A stretch of 64,000 nt of DNA from Nymphaea colorata (GCF_008831285.2 NC_045145.1:14772040-14836039), one strand, 5' to 3'. Positions 33,202-46,556 are shown, counted from the stretch's first letter. A program made the numbers and translations. Notes: generated by a model not told the origin, from the sequence alone.

Positions 33202-35960
33202 GACTTAATTATAAACATATACATAAGCATGGCGATGTTTGTTCTTGTTGTCAACTTTCAATGCTTGCTTCCTATTGGCGTGACTACTCGAGGGCTTTTG
33301 TTGGGCCTTAGAAAATCACTAAATTTGCTGGTTAATTTGGTGGATCGCCTTCTTAATTCAATTCCTCAATCGGCATTATACTTCTCATTTCAATTCCTCA
33401 GTTGGCATTATGGGTATGGCATTATAAATGATCTGACCTTGTTATAGTCATAAACCTAGTGATGTCTCACAATATAGAGGATGATATATTCTCAGCACGA
33501 TCGAGTTAGGCCTGCCTAGCTAGTCGCTTGCAAGATCATAAGGTTGTAGATCCTTTGGATCCAAGTCAGATATTGCCCGACTAAGATCTGAATCCATCTT
33601 ATTTTGCTACATAAATTTCGATCAAACACAGCTTTTGGACTTCCATCTAATCCAAGCCCAAATATTGAGTAGGTCGACTACTTATTCTTTTATTTCAGAA
33701 TTGTCTGGTTCAGATCCGAGACTTGAAGGCCCTTTAAACCTCAACGACCTTGCCGTATATGCATAGACAATGGTTCAAGAAACAAGAGGATCTCACTACT
33801 TTTTCTACACATTTTTTTGTTCTTTTCTATACATTCAATAAATAATATTTGTTTGTTCATAAACATTATTGTCCCTAAACGTTAGATTTAGCAACAAAGA
33901 ATTTTCAAAAAAATAGGGTGGAAGTTTGAAGGGAGTGAATTATGTTCACTTACAAGGCCCTCCATGCATGACATGTTTGTCATTGTCCCACTTTCGAGGG
34001 AGCCGTTTGCCAAAGTAATGGGTACATGTCATGCATATGAACCTATGCACGATGCACACATGCTCAGACCTGTGCATATAACCAGCTCTGTGGTGTGGTG
34101 TTTGAATCCAAAATCTAAATTCAATTACATGAATACAATGACGTTGAGTCCCGTTATCACGTTCATCAGATCAAACTCAAACTCTAGCTCTCTGCATTGC
34201 TAATAAGGTGGCTATAGATACGCCATACCAAACGCGGCCAGGAATAGTTTTATTATTATTTACGGTACATTTCTGTTCTTGCTTTCTCTGATAAGGATTG
34301 AAAACGACGAAATTCATTAGTAAAGATTAAGCTCATTAATGCTTCAATTGGAATATATGACTTCGTTGGATGCAACTGCTGATGGCAACTTTGTTAATGA
34401 CATGTAGTCGCCATCGCTGTTAATGGCTCGCAGTCTTCGTCGTCATAGATCGTCGCCCCCAGTGGCTTGGTTCATCAAGTAGGGCTTTAACTTGTGACTG
34501 CCACCGGCCTGAAAAGACACCTCCGCTCTAAATTTCAAGAAATAGCATCATCACCAAAACAAATAAGACCAAATAAAGAATAAAAAATGGAAATAGTCAA
34601 AATTCACGTCTTAGTGTATACAACTGAATATCTGAAAGTGCCGAATCTTTTAAACCCAAAAAACTTTAGAAAATGTGAATTATTGTAGAGCGTCCGAATA
34701 AATATAACATTGTGAAAGAGATTGGCATGACAACTTGGAAAACGTTTAAGATGGTCAAAGCTAAATCGAAATTAAAATTACAACTGCTTCTCTCGTTTAT
34801 TCTAACAACCAGAACGAAGCAATTGGAAATATTTAAAAAGAACAAGAAGCGACCTAATATTAAGACAGTGACTTTGGTCCATTCTCTCGTCTAAGTGCAG
34901 CCCATCACGGTTTCGTGGTTATCGTTGGATATACAAAGTCTTTCTTTTTTACGGTTGAGTAGGAAGAGTATTTCATTCTATTACTCAAATAAGTTACCAC
35001 ATCCAACCCTTCATCTCCCTATAACTAGAGTATACGGCCTGCTTTGCAGCATAGAGAATTGACATTCCAAAGATTGTATTATTTCATATGAATTGATCCT
35101 CACTCACATAGATATTTCAGAGATGATAGATTACATTTTCCGAGCACCATATATACAACAGACAAGATGATGACATAGATTTCGAAGAGAAGAATAAAGT
35201 CTGTATGTGAACAAGGTAACATACTGCCTTGGTTATGCTTGTACTACAGGCAAATGTTGAAGTACAACTTACTGTTCTTGCTAACAACTGTTACATATTC
35301 TTAGGTATGGATAGACATTTGATTACTAAAATGACAATATTTGTCGTTATACATCTGAATCGTTTTTAAATTCTCACAAACAGCTCATGTCGATCCATGT
35401 TGCGTCCAGCTTGTATCTTCTTTGCACTTGTTTAATTGGTTTGGAGAAGGCATTCAAGATTTCTGTTTCCTGAGATTAGGCAGATTCTTGCAGGTTATGA
35501 CAACAGTGACCTACCTCGATTCTCGAACTCTTGACCTTTTTTTGGCTAAAGCTGCTAAACCCTCAACGACGTATTGAATCACCCATTGGCAACTTCTTGT
35601 TACACCTACTGACAAAATATTATACATTATTTAAGGATCAGGGGAGTATTAAGCAAGTATTTTCCCAAGCTGAACCAATACTAAAACACAAGTAGAAGCT
35701 TCATGCAATGAAGTTACAGTTAAGATCATAAATTGTTAAACACGTCTACGTATGTATGTTGCTCGATGTCTTCTCACGGATTACATAGCAAACTAAAGAG
35801 CAGGTGTTGAGGCAAGGAGTATATATATAGATTCATAGTAAAAAAAAAAAATGTCGCTCGAATGATCATCTCGGGAATCCCATACATTAAAGCTCATGAA
35901 AAATGTCCGCAGTAAAATCTATATCGATGAATAAGACTGTGAAAAGAGATTAAAAACCTG
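33202..35960. other. Intergenic DNA, no recognised gene
   Basis: Only short unconvincing frames. A region near 33,480-33,760 has phrases such as gatccaagtcagat and ggttcagatccgagac like those in plant MITE relics. Confidence 0.4.
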
Positions 35961-36720
35961 TTTTTTTTTTTGTCTTGTTAATATCATGGTAGAACCTGAT
36001 TTCTTGATCAGCACTTTCTCAGCAACGAAATCACGGTACTTTTAATTGATAATGTGCTGATTCTTCTGCTTACTTTGCCCACACAGCATATATAGAGAGA
36101 GAGAGAGACGATAAAATGAAAATATATAACAAAATCTGAGGACAAGAGGTCCCCTAAGTACAAAAACAATCCGCAAAAAATAAACCGCAAAAACAGAAGC
36201 AGAAAGAAGAAATATACAATACAATGAAGAAAAATAAGAGAAAGAGGAAAGACGGAGCGGCATAGTCACCCAGCCGTAGACGGACAACGGCGCTTCAACC
36301 GAATGGCTAACTGGACATCCACTTACACAAGACGAACCACAGAATCTGGCGAAAAGAAGGTGTCCCTGAAAACTCTGTTGTTGCACTCCTTCCAAATGCG
36401 CCACCAAGCTGAAATGAGCCACGACCTCCAGACATGACCCCAGGAAGCAGTCAGGTGGAGGGAAGGACAAAAGAGGAAAAGAATACGAATGGATGGTGGG
36501 TTTGGAAGACTACTAATAAGGGAATACCAGGCAGAAGCAAGACACTAGAAAAAAAAGAACACGAAATAAAAAAGTGGACCCGAGACTCAGTCGCGACAAG
36601 ACATAGGGGACACTGGTTAGTCAAATTGATGTCAAGGCGTTGCAGGTGGTCAAAAGTATTAATATGGCGAGTAAGAAGAAGGAGAGAGAGAGAGAGTTTG
36701 ATTTTTCAACAAACTTTAAA
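35961..36720 (-). mobile_element. L1-type LINE, 5'-truncated 3' end
   Basis: On the minus strand the sequence encodes the tail of a plant LINE reverse transcriptase polyprotein: RHINTFDHLQRLDINLTNQ, CPLCLVATESRVHFF (the zf-RVT zinc motif) and, after a frame change, WRSWLISAWWRIWKECNNRVF, ending in a stop. A poly-A run on that strand (plus-strand T run at 35,961-35,972) follows after a 3' UTR with a (CT)n tract. Everything upstream of the zinc motif is missing, as in typical dead-on-arrival insertions. At least one frameshift separates the two coding segments (between about 36,430 and 36,600). Confidence 0.75.
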
Positions 36721-37364
36721 ATGCCAAAGAAGAAACTCATTTGGTGCCCCTAGTTGTAGGCAGAACCAGCATCAGCATCAGGGGTCATGCAACTTTTGAG
36801 GAAAAAAAAAATTACATGTAGTCTAAAAGAAAAACTGTTAAAATTTTGAAAATATAATTTGTTTTTCTAATCAAAAAAATTTTCTAATTCGACCCCTAGG
36901 ACCAGCAGCTAGTAAGCCGTGTCTTGGTCAAATGGAAGAGGAGCCGACCCAAAAACACTGCTATAAACCAGAATGAGGTCAGCCATTTCTTACATGCTTA
37001 CTTGTGGGTTTCCCGGTTCTTCTGTTCCCTGTGCCTTGTTCCCCTTTTAAACTAAAACGCCCCCATTATTTTAGAGACAATTGACTGACCAACTTTTTCT
37101 TTAACACCTCCCTTTTACATTTTTAATTTCTTCCAAACTGCCGCCAACTTGCCCGTAAATGTTGTCTTCCATCTGATTCTGGACTACCAGAAACCAGAAT
37201 CTAAGCAACCAGCAGTCTAGCCGAACTGATGGCATCTCGTGTGTCATAAATATGTGCAGACACAAATATGCACTCATGTAATAATCCATTCGCTATGCCA
37301 TGCATTTCAGCGAAACATTGATTACTTTTGATGCTATACTGTTTCTAGTAAATGTAAACCAGTA

Positions 37365-37396
<32 letters not shown>

Positions 37397-38050
37397 TATA
37401 AACAAATTTACGTGCAACTTACATGGCAGATGCGTGTCATGGACGATAATAGATATGGCTCATCTTATAAGTAATCAAAATCTGAATAGTTTATATGGTT
37501 GGTAGTTGTTGAGGCTTCAACCCCCGCTTTTCCTTTTATAATGGGGAGGGAAGAAAGTGGTACGTGGTAGTAAAGGTGGATAGAGAAACAGGAATTAAAC
37601 GGTTTCCTTCTACCTTCTTCGATTGACTTGGGTGAACAAGGTGATGTCAATCTTCTTCTACTTGTGTGGAAGAAAGAAAAAGGAAGGAAGAGAGGTTCCT
37701 TACAAATTAGACTTGGTTGCTGTGATGCATTCATCCTGCATGCCGACATGACTGCATCCAGGAATTTGGGCAACTTTTTTTGACTGCTCAAAAGCGATAG
37801 TTACTATATAGCTCCTCACAAAGTGATAGTGATCTATGTTGCTAAAATAAATGTGCGTCACATATTCCGTAACACTAAGTAAAGCCTCTTATATTTTTTC
37901 GATATCTATTGCAAGTCCTCAAGAAACCTTGAACATGTTCACATTTACTGGACTTTCATAAAGAAAAAAATACCATAAAGTCTTTGTAGGTTCATAAATG
38001 CACGATCATGACGGCAGCCGAAATGTGTCCATAACGGAGAAGTTGGTGTC
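36721..38050. other. Intergenic DNA
   Basis: No gene recognised. The stretch 36,760-36,900 (gcatcaggggtc...ttcgacccctagg) resembles a decayed relative of the element at 32,998-33,192. A CA/TA microsatellite is at 37,364-37,396. Confidence 0.4.
37364..37396. repeat. (CA)n(TA)n microsatellite
   Basis: About nine CA units followed by about eight TA units. Confidence 0.95.
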
Positions 38051-38054
38051 GCAC

Positions 38055-38140
38055 CGCTAGGGCTGTCCGACCAACAGGTTGAGAGTGAGTAGCTGTTAGG
38101 CGGCCAATTGCTAGTTCAAATCTCAACAGCACCGAACTTT
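38055..38140 (+). mobile_element. Possible tRNA-derived SINE fragment
   Basis: A box A-like word (tagctgttaggcgg) is followed at the usual spacing by a box B-like word (agttcaaatctc). A 22-bp tandem duplication (caacagcaccgaacttt unit) follows. There is no clear tail or flanking duplication. Confidence 0.3.
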
Positions 38141-38644
38141 CCATCAACAGCACCGAACTTTCTCTAAAAGCGAGATGAAAAATAAAAGGAACCTTTGTTT
38201 TACAATTTATTTGTCTTTAATTGGGTTCGTCATGTTGAATTTTCTTCATGGCTAAAAGCTACATGTTGCGTTTTAGTTAAGATCTGAATATGAAAGTTCA
38301 TACAAGTTGCTAAACAAAGCAACTCTACAGCGAGGAGTATTCTCTTAATTATGGCTGATCGAAGTCGGAGTCCATAAAGGTCGGACCTAATTACGTGCCA
38401 CAGATCCTAGCTGATGCAACTCTTGTTTTCACCTGTTCCAGATCATTCTCGTTGGCGCTCCTAATTAAGAGAATATGCGCAAGTATGACTAATTGGCTTA
38501 GAAAAGACAACCTCTGCAGCACATACTCTTGTTAAACGATATTTTAGTAAGTTAAAGCGCATTAGGATCGTATGTTCTTTTTTTAATTCGTGTTTGTTTT
38601 TTTTTTTTGGATTAGTTGCAGTTATAATTCTCTACTAATCCCCA

Positions 38645-38740
38645 AGGGGCTCGACATAGCTGGTTGAGCCGATAGACTGCGGGTGTGGACTATAGGAGTG
38701 GGGTTAGTCGCCATGAGGTTGTACAATGCTGAGCAAGTGA
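38645..38740 (+). mobile_element. Possible tRNA-derived SINE fragment
   Basis: The stretch catagctggttgagccgat resembles a Pol III box A in a tRNA-like head. The box B is poor. No cloverleaf of a real tRNA gene can be folded. Confidence 0.25.
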
Positions 38741-39199
38741 CAAGGTTTTTTTTGGCTCAAATGTGGTTTCCTTGAATAATAAATTAAAAAAAATATCTAC
38801 TGCATTACATAAGTAGAGATGCACACATAACATTGATCACTACTTCTAACCACAATTTCTTACCAAAGCAAAGAAAGGTTCTTCTGTGGCACTATGGTTG
38901 AATCGCCACTTAGGTTCCTTAGGTCCTGAAATAGTCCTGAACATGAAAGGTAGGGAGAAAGGGGAAGGGGCTTCGGCCTCTTCAAGGTATCTCTCCTCCT
39001 TGTATTTAAAATAATGTTGATCAATGTTCAACATTAATCAAAAAGAGAAATAAAAGAACAAGATGTAAAAGTGATATGACCGGAGTAATTAGGTCGAGAG
39101 AACTATGTGAAGTAAAATTGGAACTAGTTGCCATATATTATTTATTTACGAGATACTTTTACTTATTATCATGAGTCAATAAGTCCCTTAAAAGATATG

Positions 39200-39300
39200 T
39201 GGCAAAGTAGGGTAGCACACAACTATTTGGCAGGTGATCAAAAGTTCGAACCCGAGGGATATCCACCACAAGTTAAAAGCATACACGCTTTTAGGGTCCC
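39200..39300 (+). mobile_element. Possible tRNA-derived SINE fragment
   Basis: A good box B word, agttcgaacccgagg (39,242-39,256), follows a box A-like gggtagcacac about 35 bp upstream. No complete tRNA is present and no flanking duplication was found. Confidence 0.35.
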
Positions 39301-40203
39301 CCATCTAGCAAAGTAAAGGGCTTACGTTCATTTACGCAAGTGGGGGTTTATTTTTGCATATTAAATAAAACTATGAATTGTCCAATCAATATGGTTGAAA
39401 ACATGGCTCACGGAAATTTGTTTTTTTTTTTCAAATAAAAAAATAGTAGTACTTTGAAAATAAGATATTTTTACATGTGACATCCTATTAACTATAAATC
39501 AAGTTGGCAGTCCTTATATTTGTGTAGTATACGTGTGTGTGTGCCGTGGGCCACTTATCATAATTTCAAAAATATGACCTCACAGATGAAGTCAAAAAAG
39601 GCTAAATTTTATATGCTTAAAAAACTATCAATAATCGTGAATTTTATACATCAATTTTAAAATATTTTTTCACGCATAAATTTCTGTACTACATGTCACA
39701 TTCATCGACACGATTGGGCTGCAGGAAACCGGCGAAAAAATAATCGAACGTGAGAAGAGAAGAGTGGTAGTAGATAAATATGAATTGCCAAATCCTTGTT
39801 ATATGAACTTATAAAATATAAAAAGTACAGGCTGTATCTAAGAATTTGTTTATTGAGTGGAATCTAAGAAGTGAGATTTAGCTTCCTAAACACGGAAGAG
39901 GAAGAGGAAGGGGAAAATTGGGAAGGGTGGGGGTAGGTTTGACCTCGGCTTCACGTGAGGCTCAAGTCACGCGAGACAAGGGCTTTTTGGTCATTTTCCA
40001 AGCACCTCGTTCAGATCGCCGCCTTACTCTTGAAGGGCAATACAGTAATTTCGGACAAGAGTCCGTACGCGATGACAATTTACCCCCCGCCTCGATGCCA
40101 CGTCGATCGCCGTTCAGACGTGCGCCGACGACTTTTGCGGCACACCGTATAAATCCGGTTCTCGAAAATCCGGTTTTCCCCATCAACAGAAATTCCGTCC
40201 TCC

Positions 40204-40362
40204 ATGTCTAGTGAAGATCCTGTTTTCTTCCAAATATTTCACAGCAGCGCCGATTTCCAGCATTATCCGGATAACCTATTTGCACAGCAATTCCGTTCCC
40301 AAGCCAAACTCGCTGCCCTTAAAATTGGTTCATCATCTAGTGTGGTTTTGAGTCCCTTTTAG
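40204..40362 (+). CDS. Small unassigned ORF (52 residues) with TATA-like upstream element
   Basis: ATG-to-TAG frame of 52 codons beginning MSSEDPVFFQIFHSS and containing FAQQFRSQAKLAALKIG. It sits just after a GC-rich stretch (39,900-40,200) inside otherwise AT-rich DNA, with gtataaat at 40,147-40,154, about 50 bp before the ATG, so a promoter arrangement is conceivable. No family is recognised. It may be a young or truncated gene, a first exon, or chance. Confidence 0.25.
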   Translation: MSSEDPVFFQIFHSSADFQHYPDNLFAQQFRSQAKLAALKIGSSSSVVLSPF

Positions 40363-43300
40363 ACTTCCCATCGAACATTGAACTAGCTTTCCTTTCGTTT
40401 AGACGAGATCACATTTGGGCCGCTGTGCAATAGTAATACATTGTTTGTTACTGTTGGACGAATGTGTTTCAAAAAAAATTTAAAAGATTCATGAAACGCT
40501 AACACATGTTTCGTGAATTTACCTTAAGACACATTTTATTACTGTTGCAAAACTACCTTTTAAAATCTCACTTACAATGTGGTAGGACATCGGGTCCCTG
40601 ATTGGTGATGAAAGTACTTTTATATAATCGAGCAACGATATGGACATTAGCGACTAAAAAGAAAAAACCATAGAAAAAGAGTGAAAAAGAAAGAAAATGC
40701 AACGTGTTTTTTTACTGAAGGGAACTAATCTTATCGTCCCGAGGCCAAACTTCTAAGGCTGAAACCTTCCATTTCCATTTTCATTTCATTCAAATGAAGT
40801 ATAAAGCGTCATGCACCAACGCCGGATTCCCTCTTAGTTCAAAATCCAAAGGCATGTGTGTGAGCTTAGATCTAGAAATGACGCTAAAGGAGGCTCATGC
40901 TTTGATCATCCAAAGGGTTAGCATTTATTGAGAATTCACCAAGAATACTGTCATTCGTTAGGGATCCAATTGGTTCCAATTGCTTCTGTTTTTTAGACGA
41001 CTAACAAAGCAATAATGGCGAGTGTTCATAATTATTGGTCGTGCTTATGATTTAATTATAAAGTGGGTTTGATCAAGAGATAAGCTTTTATTTTAAATCA
41101 AGCATACGACAACAACGTCAAACTATTACTAATAGTTTGGCCAGTAACACCTTTGACTTGGGTTGGCAAATGCATGAAACGCCATTAATTATTGTTTAAG
41201 AAACATTACTAACTAATTAACAGTTGCTATTAGTATAAACAACCAAAATCACAAAACAAGTTTTAGCTTGCGTATTTTATTTGTGTAATTGAAACTTAAA
41301 CCCTTCTAGTTGCCAACTTAATATATGATGATCCCCATGCAGGTGACGGGAGCATGTCTGTAAGCACAAGGAGAGAGAACGGATATGAATGGACATGCTT
41401 CTCTTTTTTTATATTCCACTGCTCCTTTCTTATGTTGACAGACAAATTAAATATATTGTACGTATATTTATATATCAGTTCACAGTTAATTAGTACTATG
41501 TGAGGAAAAAACAAGACCAGTAATATTTAAAACATTCACTTCATTCGATCCTGCGAAGATTTTGATGATAAAAAGTAAAAATTATTTAGCAATTAGAAGC
41601 TATCAAACTTGTGAATCTTTAACTTGTATACATGTAGCCGGCAGAAGGCCAAGGAGGACGTACGCCTGGAGGAATTGCAGCATGGATGAAGCCAAACGTT
41701 CCTTGGCTGCCATGAATTAGAAGAGTTTGGATGTCATTGGGGGGAATCTTCCCTCGAGCATTTTTATTTAGCCCTTTTTTGGCAATGAAATCCGTGTCCT
41801 GTTTTGCTGTTTCCGGAATATGCTTGAGTAGGTAGGTCAGCTCCAGCGAAATCAATCACATAAGATTCTAATATCTTCATGACCTCATGCGACTCACTTG
41901 ATTAATGTTATAAGTGGTGGCATCAATTGACGCTTGTCAAGTCATATTAGGCTGGCAACTCTATTCTATTACATTTTTCAGTGTTCCTTATTAGAAAATC
42001 AAGACGATGAGGCGCAATTAGACTTTATACGAGTTGTATATGATCATTAAAGAAGGTGATCAAGAGTGCATCTTTTCATGCATGTCCGCTGGGACGACCT
42101 AGGGTTTTTAGTTAACATTGGAAGTAAACTGCTTATCTTCCTACATTTTGACAAGACAAAATCCATTTACCTTTCTCCAAACATCCCAAAAAGACGACGA
42201 ACATTACATGAATTAAGAGTTTTACTTTATTTGTTTTGAGTGCACAAAGGGCGTATTTCATCCTACCACCCAAGACCCAAGAAAAGAAAGGAAGTCTTCA
42301 CCCTTCTTCTTATATCTTTGGTTACTTCAGTGCTTCAAATTAACACGTTAATTTCAAAGATTTTGATTCGATTGTATATGAACCAAACATATGAAACAAC
42401 ATTATATTGAGAGAAAAAAAAAAAACGAATTGAGAATTCAAGTAATATATACGGATGATTACCATTTACCGTTATGCGTCGAGCATAAATAGTGAAGGTT
42501 TGCGGTTTTACAAGCTTTCCATCTTTCAAAAAATGTCGCGGCTGGGATGTTACATACTTACTTCAGATCATAGCGATACGCAAAGTTCAAAATCATCTTA
42601 CCTCAGCTAAACCCCACGCATTGAAGCAATCTCAGATTAATTTACTTGGAATCAAACGATACCGACCCCCAACTAAGTTTTAAACTTCAAAAAGAAAAAA
42701 AGTGGGGAAAGAAAATTTTTCATTGATGTTGGAGAGAGCAAATCCACCATTGACAAGTTTTTACCAAGATGGGCCACCTGATGTAGACGCATTTTTGCAT
42801 GGTTGATCTCGCCAAAGTGGACAATCATAGTTTGCAAAGTCAAAACTGTGAAGAATTTATCGCTCTGAAACGAGAAAAAATCAAACTATCATAACTTTGT
42901 GCGTGTCCGATCAAATTCGAATCTCGGATCTAAATTTCTTTGCTGAATTCGGTCGAATGATTTGAAATTGGGATCAACAATCTCGAATGCATAAGAGGAG
43001 GCCAGTAGCTCTCCTCTCCCAAGGGACAGGAGCCCGCTGAGAAGTGACATGAAACCCCAAAATTATTCTTCTTGCAGTTTGGTGAGGGTGACGAAGGGTG
43101 GGCCTCCCTTTTGCGTGCATGGGATGGCCTGCCTCTCACATCCCAGCCGTACACGTGTAGTCAAGATGATGCGTCCATATTGCCACCGCAAGATCACGAG
43201 GACGGAGGAGGTACGATCGATCGCACTGCCGATAAATTTACGGCCTCCCCTCTCAGTTAGTCACAAAGAATGAATAAAAAAATGTGGCATCAGTTAATTC

Positions 43301-43373
43301 ATTAGTTTAGTGGTTAGCTAATAGAATATGTGGGGGTGAAATTATGCCACAGTTGCATGGACATGAGAAGGGC
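40363..43373. other. Intergenic DNA upstream of the MYB gene
   Basis: No gene recognised. Frames at 42,930-43,273 on both strands overlap and carry no domain. The last ~100 bp form the MYB promoter and leader. Confidence 0.45.
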
Positions 43374-43380
43374 ATAAATA
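43374..43380 (+). promoter_or_regulatory. TATA box of the MYB gene
   Basis: The word ataaata (within ggcataaatacagc) is 86 bp upstream of the MYB start codon, a fitting distance for a short leader of about 55 bp that contains a GA tract. Confidence 0.55.
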
Positions 43381-43465
43381 CAGCGGCTTCTTTGTTGGTT
43401 TTGGAGATACACCCGGAGGCTTCTTGCATGTGGTAGAGAAGAACTAGAGAGAGAGAGAGATTAGA

Positions 43466-44850
43466 ATGGGCAGGTCACCCTGTTGTGATGAGAGTGGCCT
43501 GAAGAAGGGGCCATGGACACCCGAGGAGGATAGCAAGTTGATCGATTACATTCAGAAGCACGGACATGGGAGTTGGAGGGCACTCCCCAAACATGCAGGT
43601 ACTTCCTGCTCTCTCTTTCCATCGTTCTGTGGCTGCACTATGTTCACCTCATCCACCAGGAAGCCTCCTGCTTCGCCTTGAAGGAGGTTTCCATAAGAGA
43701 ACTGATCAAATTGAAGATAGAAAGAGACATCCATGTCGTCCAACTTTTCTTATGAGATTATTGAGTTCTTTTTGTTGTTTAATTTGACAGGGCTCAACAG
43801 ATGTGGCAAGAGTTGCAGGTTGAGATGGACAAACTACTTGAGGCCTGATATCAAGAGAGGAAAGTTCTCCCAAGAGGAAGAACAAACTATCCTGCATCTT
43901 CACTCTATCCTTGGCAACAAGTACTTTGTCTCTCTCTCAATTCTAACTTCAATGCTCTTACAGTTGCTAATCATTTTATTGTCACAAACTTGTTACTTTA
44001 AATAAAATGTAAACCAAAAACACCAACGGTTAATATGCAGAAGCAATTTAACGATTTTTCCAGCATGTAGTTCGATTTTAATAGTATACGTTCTTGCTTT
44101 TTTAGGTGGTCGGCCATTGCAACTCACCTACCAGGACGGACAGACAATGAGATCAAGAACTTCTGGAACACTCACTTGAAGAAGAAGCTCATCCAGATGG
44201 GCTTCGATCCGATGACGCACCGCCCGAGGACGGATCTCTTCAACAACCTCTCCCAGCTGCTTGCCTTGGCCAATCTGAGGGACATGATGGTTAATCATCC
44301 ATGGGAAGACCATGCTGCCAGGCTGCAAGCAGAGGCCGCTAACATGGCAAGACTTCAGTACATGCAGTATCTTCTCCAATCTGCAGCAGATATGACTAGC
44401 AGCGCTAGCAGTACCGTGAGCAATAATATCACAGAGATGGAAAGCCTAAATTTCTTGACACCTTCTTCATCGAAGCCTTTTCAGATTGATGATCAGGAAG
44501 CCATGGGATGGACTGCCAACTACCAATTGGACAATGCTGCTTGCTCTCTTGCACTTGCTCCTTCACAGAGCTTTCCAGACCAAATAGGCCACACTTCTGC
44601 TCAGAATATGCAACTCCCACCAAACTTTGAATCCTTCAATAATAACAACCAGGAGTCAGGCTGCACACTCATCAATCCAGAAGACTCGGCATCAAAATGT
44701 TCAAACTTGTTCTCCCCTCTTCCCCACGCCGGTCCAGCTGAGAACTCGGCCGGCAACAAGGGTGATGCCTCAAGCAATTCCGGATATGGAGCCTCGGGGA
44801 TCTGGCCGGAATTCTTACTTGATGACGCTTTCATGCAGGAGATCGTTTGA
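43466..44850 (+). CDS. R2R3-MYB transcription factor (S10/S11/S24-like clade)
   Basis: Nuclear DNA-binding regulator. Exons 43466-43598, 43791-43920 and 44106-44850 give 335 residues. The intron positions (after Ala44 in R2, after Asn87 in R3) are the standard ones for plant R2R3-MYBs. R2 has Trp17, Trp37 and Trp57; R3 has Phe70 in place of the first Trp, then Trp89 and Trp108, as expected. The start [20 protein letters not shown] and the post-repeat words [19 protein letters not shown] are shared with the MYB9/MYB107/MYB39, MYB41/MYB102 and MYB93 groups, regulators of suberin, cutin and stress-linked wall deposition; which of these is the true ortholog cannot be settled by eye. The C-terminal half is Ser/Asn-rich and ends in an acidic [16 protein letters not shown] that could be an activation segment. 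There is no EAR repression motif visible. Confidence 0.93.
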
Positions 44851-46000
44851 AGGCCTAGCTAGGCGCAAAAATATTTAGTTCTATCCTGTCATATCTTCAT
44901 CCTGAATCTTTTCCTGTGTACATTTTTCTACCTTGCGTTTGTTTTCGACGTCATTTAGATCTTGGATGTGCTGATGCTGCATTGCCGAATGTTAGTTTGT
45001 ATATACTGATAAAAGAGACACAGATGATACTGTTTAACTGGTCTGAGTTAGACTTGAAGCCTGATAATTTCCATCGTATACCTTTCTGTTTCTCTGTGAG
45101 CAACAAATACATTTTCCTTGCGCGTTTGTCATCAACCAGAACTATTTTATATTTAAAGTAAGAAATGACAGGAAAATTAAGGTACAGATGAGTTGGGCCA
45201 GCTTCTTAATCTTTAAAACTGAATTGACAGGGCTTGGTGAGACTAGTCGATAAAAATGAAAGATATATACATGCACCATTATTTAATGAGCAATAATTCA
45301 TGAAAGAGACCATAACTAGCTAGGAGAGCAGGTGAAGCTATATATATATATATATATATAAACAGTTCACATTTGATTGTGGGGAGCCATGGCATCTCGA
45401 CAGAGAATCGCAGCAGTCGGGGCCCGATAACTTATTTCTCCATCTTGATTATAAATTTGCTGAAACGATTGAACATATTTAAAGAGCCAGTTACGTATAA
45501 TATGACTTGATTATGTGTTATCCATCAAGAGAAATTGAAACTCGAAAGAAGGTGCGTGGAGGCTTTTGCTGGTAGAATTTCGCTGGGGATTAGTTAGATG
45601 ACAGGGAAAGGAGACGAGGTTGGCAGATGAAGGATCGGAGTTAGGAGCAACTGTGAGGGGAAGAGGGAGAAGGCGATCGAAGGAGGGGAAACTGATCCTT
45701 TCTTGTGGTTGACTTCACTAGGATCCATGTCAAAAGAATGACGTAGAATGATAGGGCAATGATACAAATGGGAAGAAATGTGCACTATTAAGTGAAAATA
45801 GAAGGCTTCTCTCTTTCTTTAATTGTCGTTCGCGATTCGCATCTTTCCTCCCTGTTGGGGGTTTTGTGTTTGGCCATTTTTTTAATGCAAAAAGGCAAAG
45901 GGACAACGCATGTTTTTCCTCGTGAGCAGTTGAGACCTCTTTGCTTGTGCCTTTTCAAGCAAGCGATTGACAGAGGCCCATCTTTTGTGAAACATCTCTC
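44851..46000. other. MYB 3' flank and intergenic DNA
   Basis: No further gene. Includes a (TA)n tract at 45,339-45,361. Confidence 0.5.
45339..45361. repeat. (TA)n microsatellite
   Basis: About eleven TA units. Confidence 0.95.
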
Positions 46001-46004
46001 CCTT

Positions 46005-46020
46005 TATATATATGTATATA

Positions 46021-46056
<36 letters not shown>

Positions 46057-46075
46057 TGAGAGAGAAAGAAAGAGA
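46005..46075. repeat. (TA)n(TG)n(GA)n compound microsatellite
   Basis: TA-rich, then about eleven TG units, then interrupted GA units. Short frames here (serine/leucine or histidine/threonine runs) are artefacts of the repeat. Confidence 0.95.
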
Positions 46076-46552
46076 TGAACGGCAAAAAGCAAGAAAAAAA
46101 AAAGATAACAATGAGAATGTTGTTGTTTTTTTCTTTGATGATAAATTAGATTACCCTCATGAGTAAGTCGAGTGATTATATATATGTATCTGAGCGAACA
46201 GGTATACACATAAGGATTGAAGCCTTCTGTCAGATTCGAATGCCCAATACATTACTTAATTTAAGAAAATGGGTCTCAAATTTGACTGACAAAATCTCAA
46301 ATATCTCAAACTAGATTGCATGCATTATTACACTATTTATATGTAACATAAGAAGCTTATACAAGCTAATCAGAGATGAACAACCTGTAGCCATTTTATG
46401 ACTGTTTATGTTCTAGAAGAAACTCAAGTTTGGCTCGATTCATTTCTTAATGAGCTAATCGCATATCAGCCTTTAACAATCTAGCAAGAAGGTTATTTCG
46501 TTTACCAACTCAATTTATGCTTGTATGTGTGTATGTCTATGTTTCTGTAGAC

Positions 46553-46556
<4 letters not shown>

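Noticed and set aside
36042-36470. 142-codon minus-strand frame starting MSFPPPDCFLG
   Set aside because: A neighbouring frame of the same strand carries clear LINE reverse-transcriptase tail words, so this frame is a shadow of the LINE.
38645-38740. Functional tRNA gene
   Set aside because: Only a box A-like word fits; the cloverleaf arms cannot be formed.
39918-40211. 97-codon frame in the GC-rich island
   Set aside because: Rich in Arg and Pro with overlapping open frames on both strands; no domain. The downstream 52-codon frame is the better, still weak, candidate.
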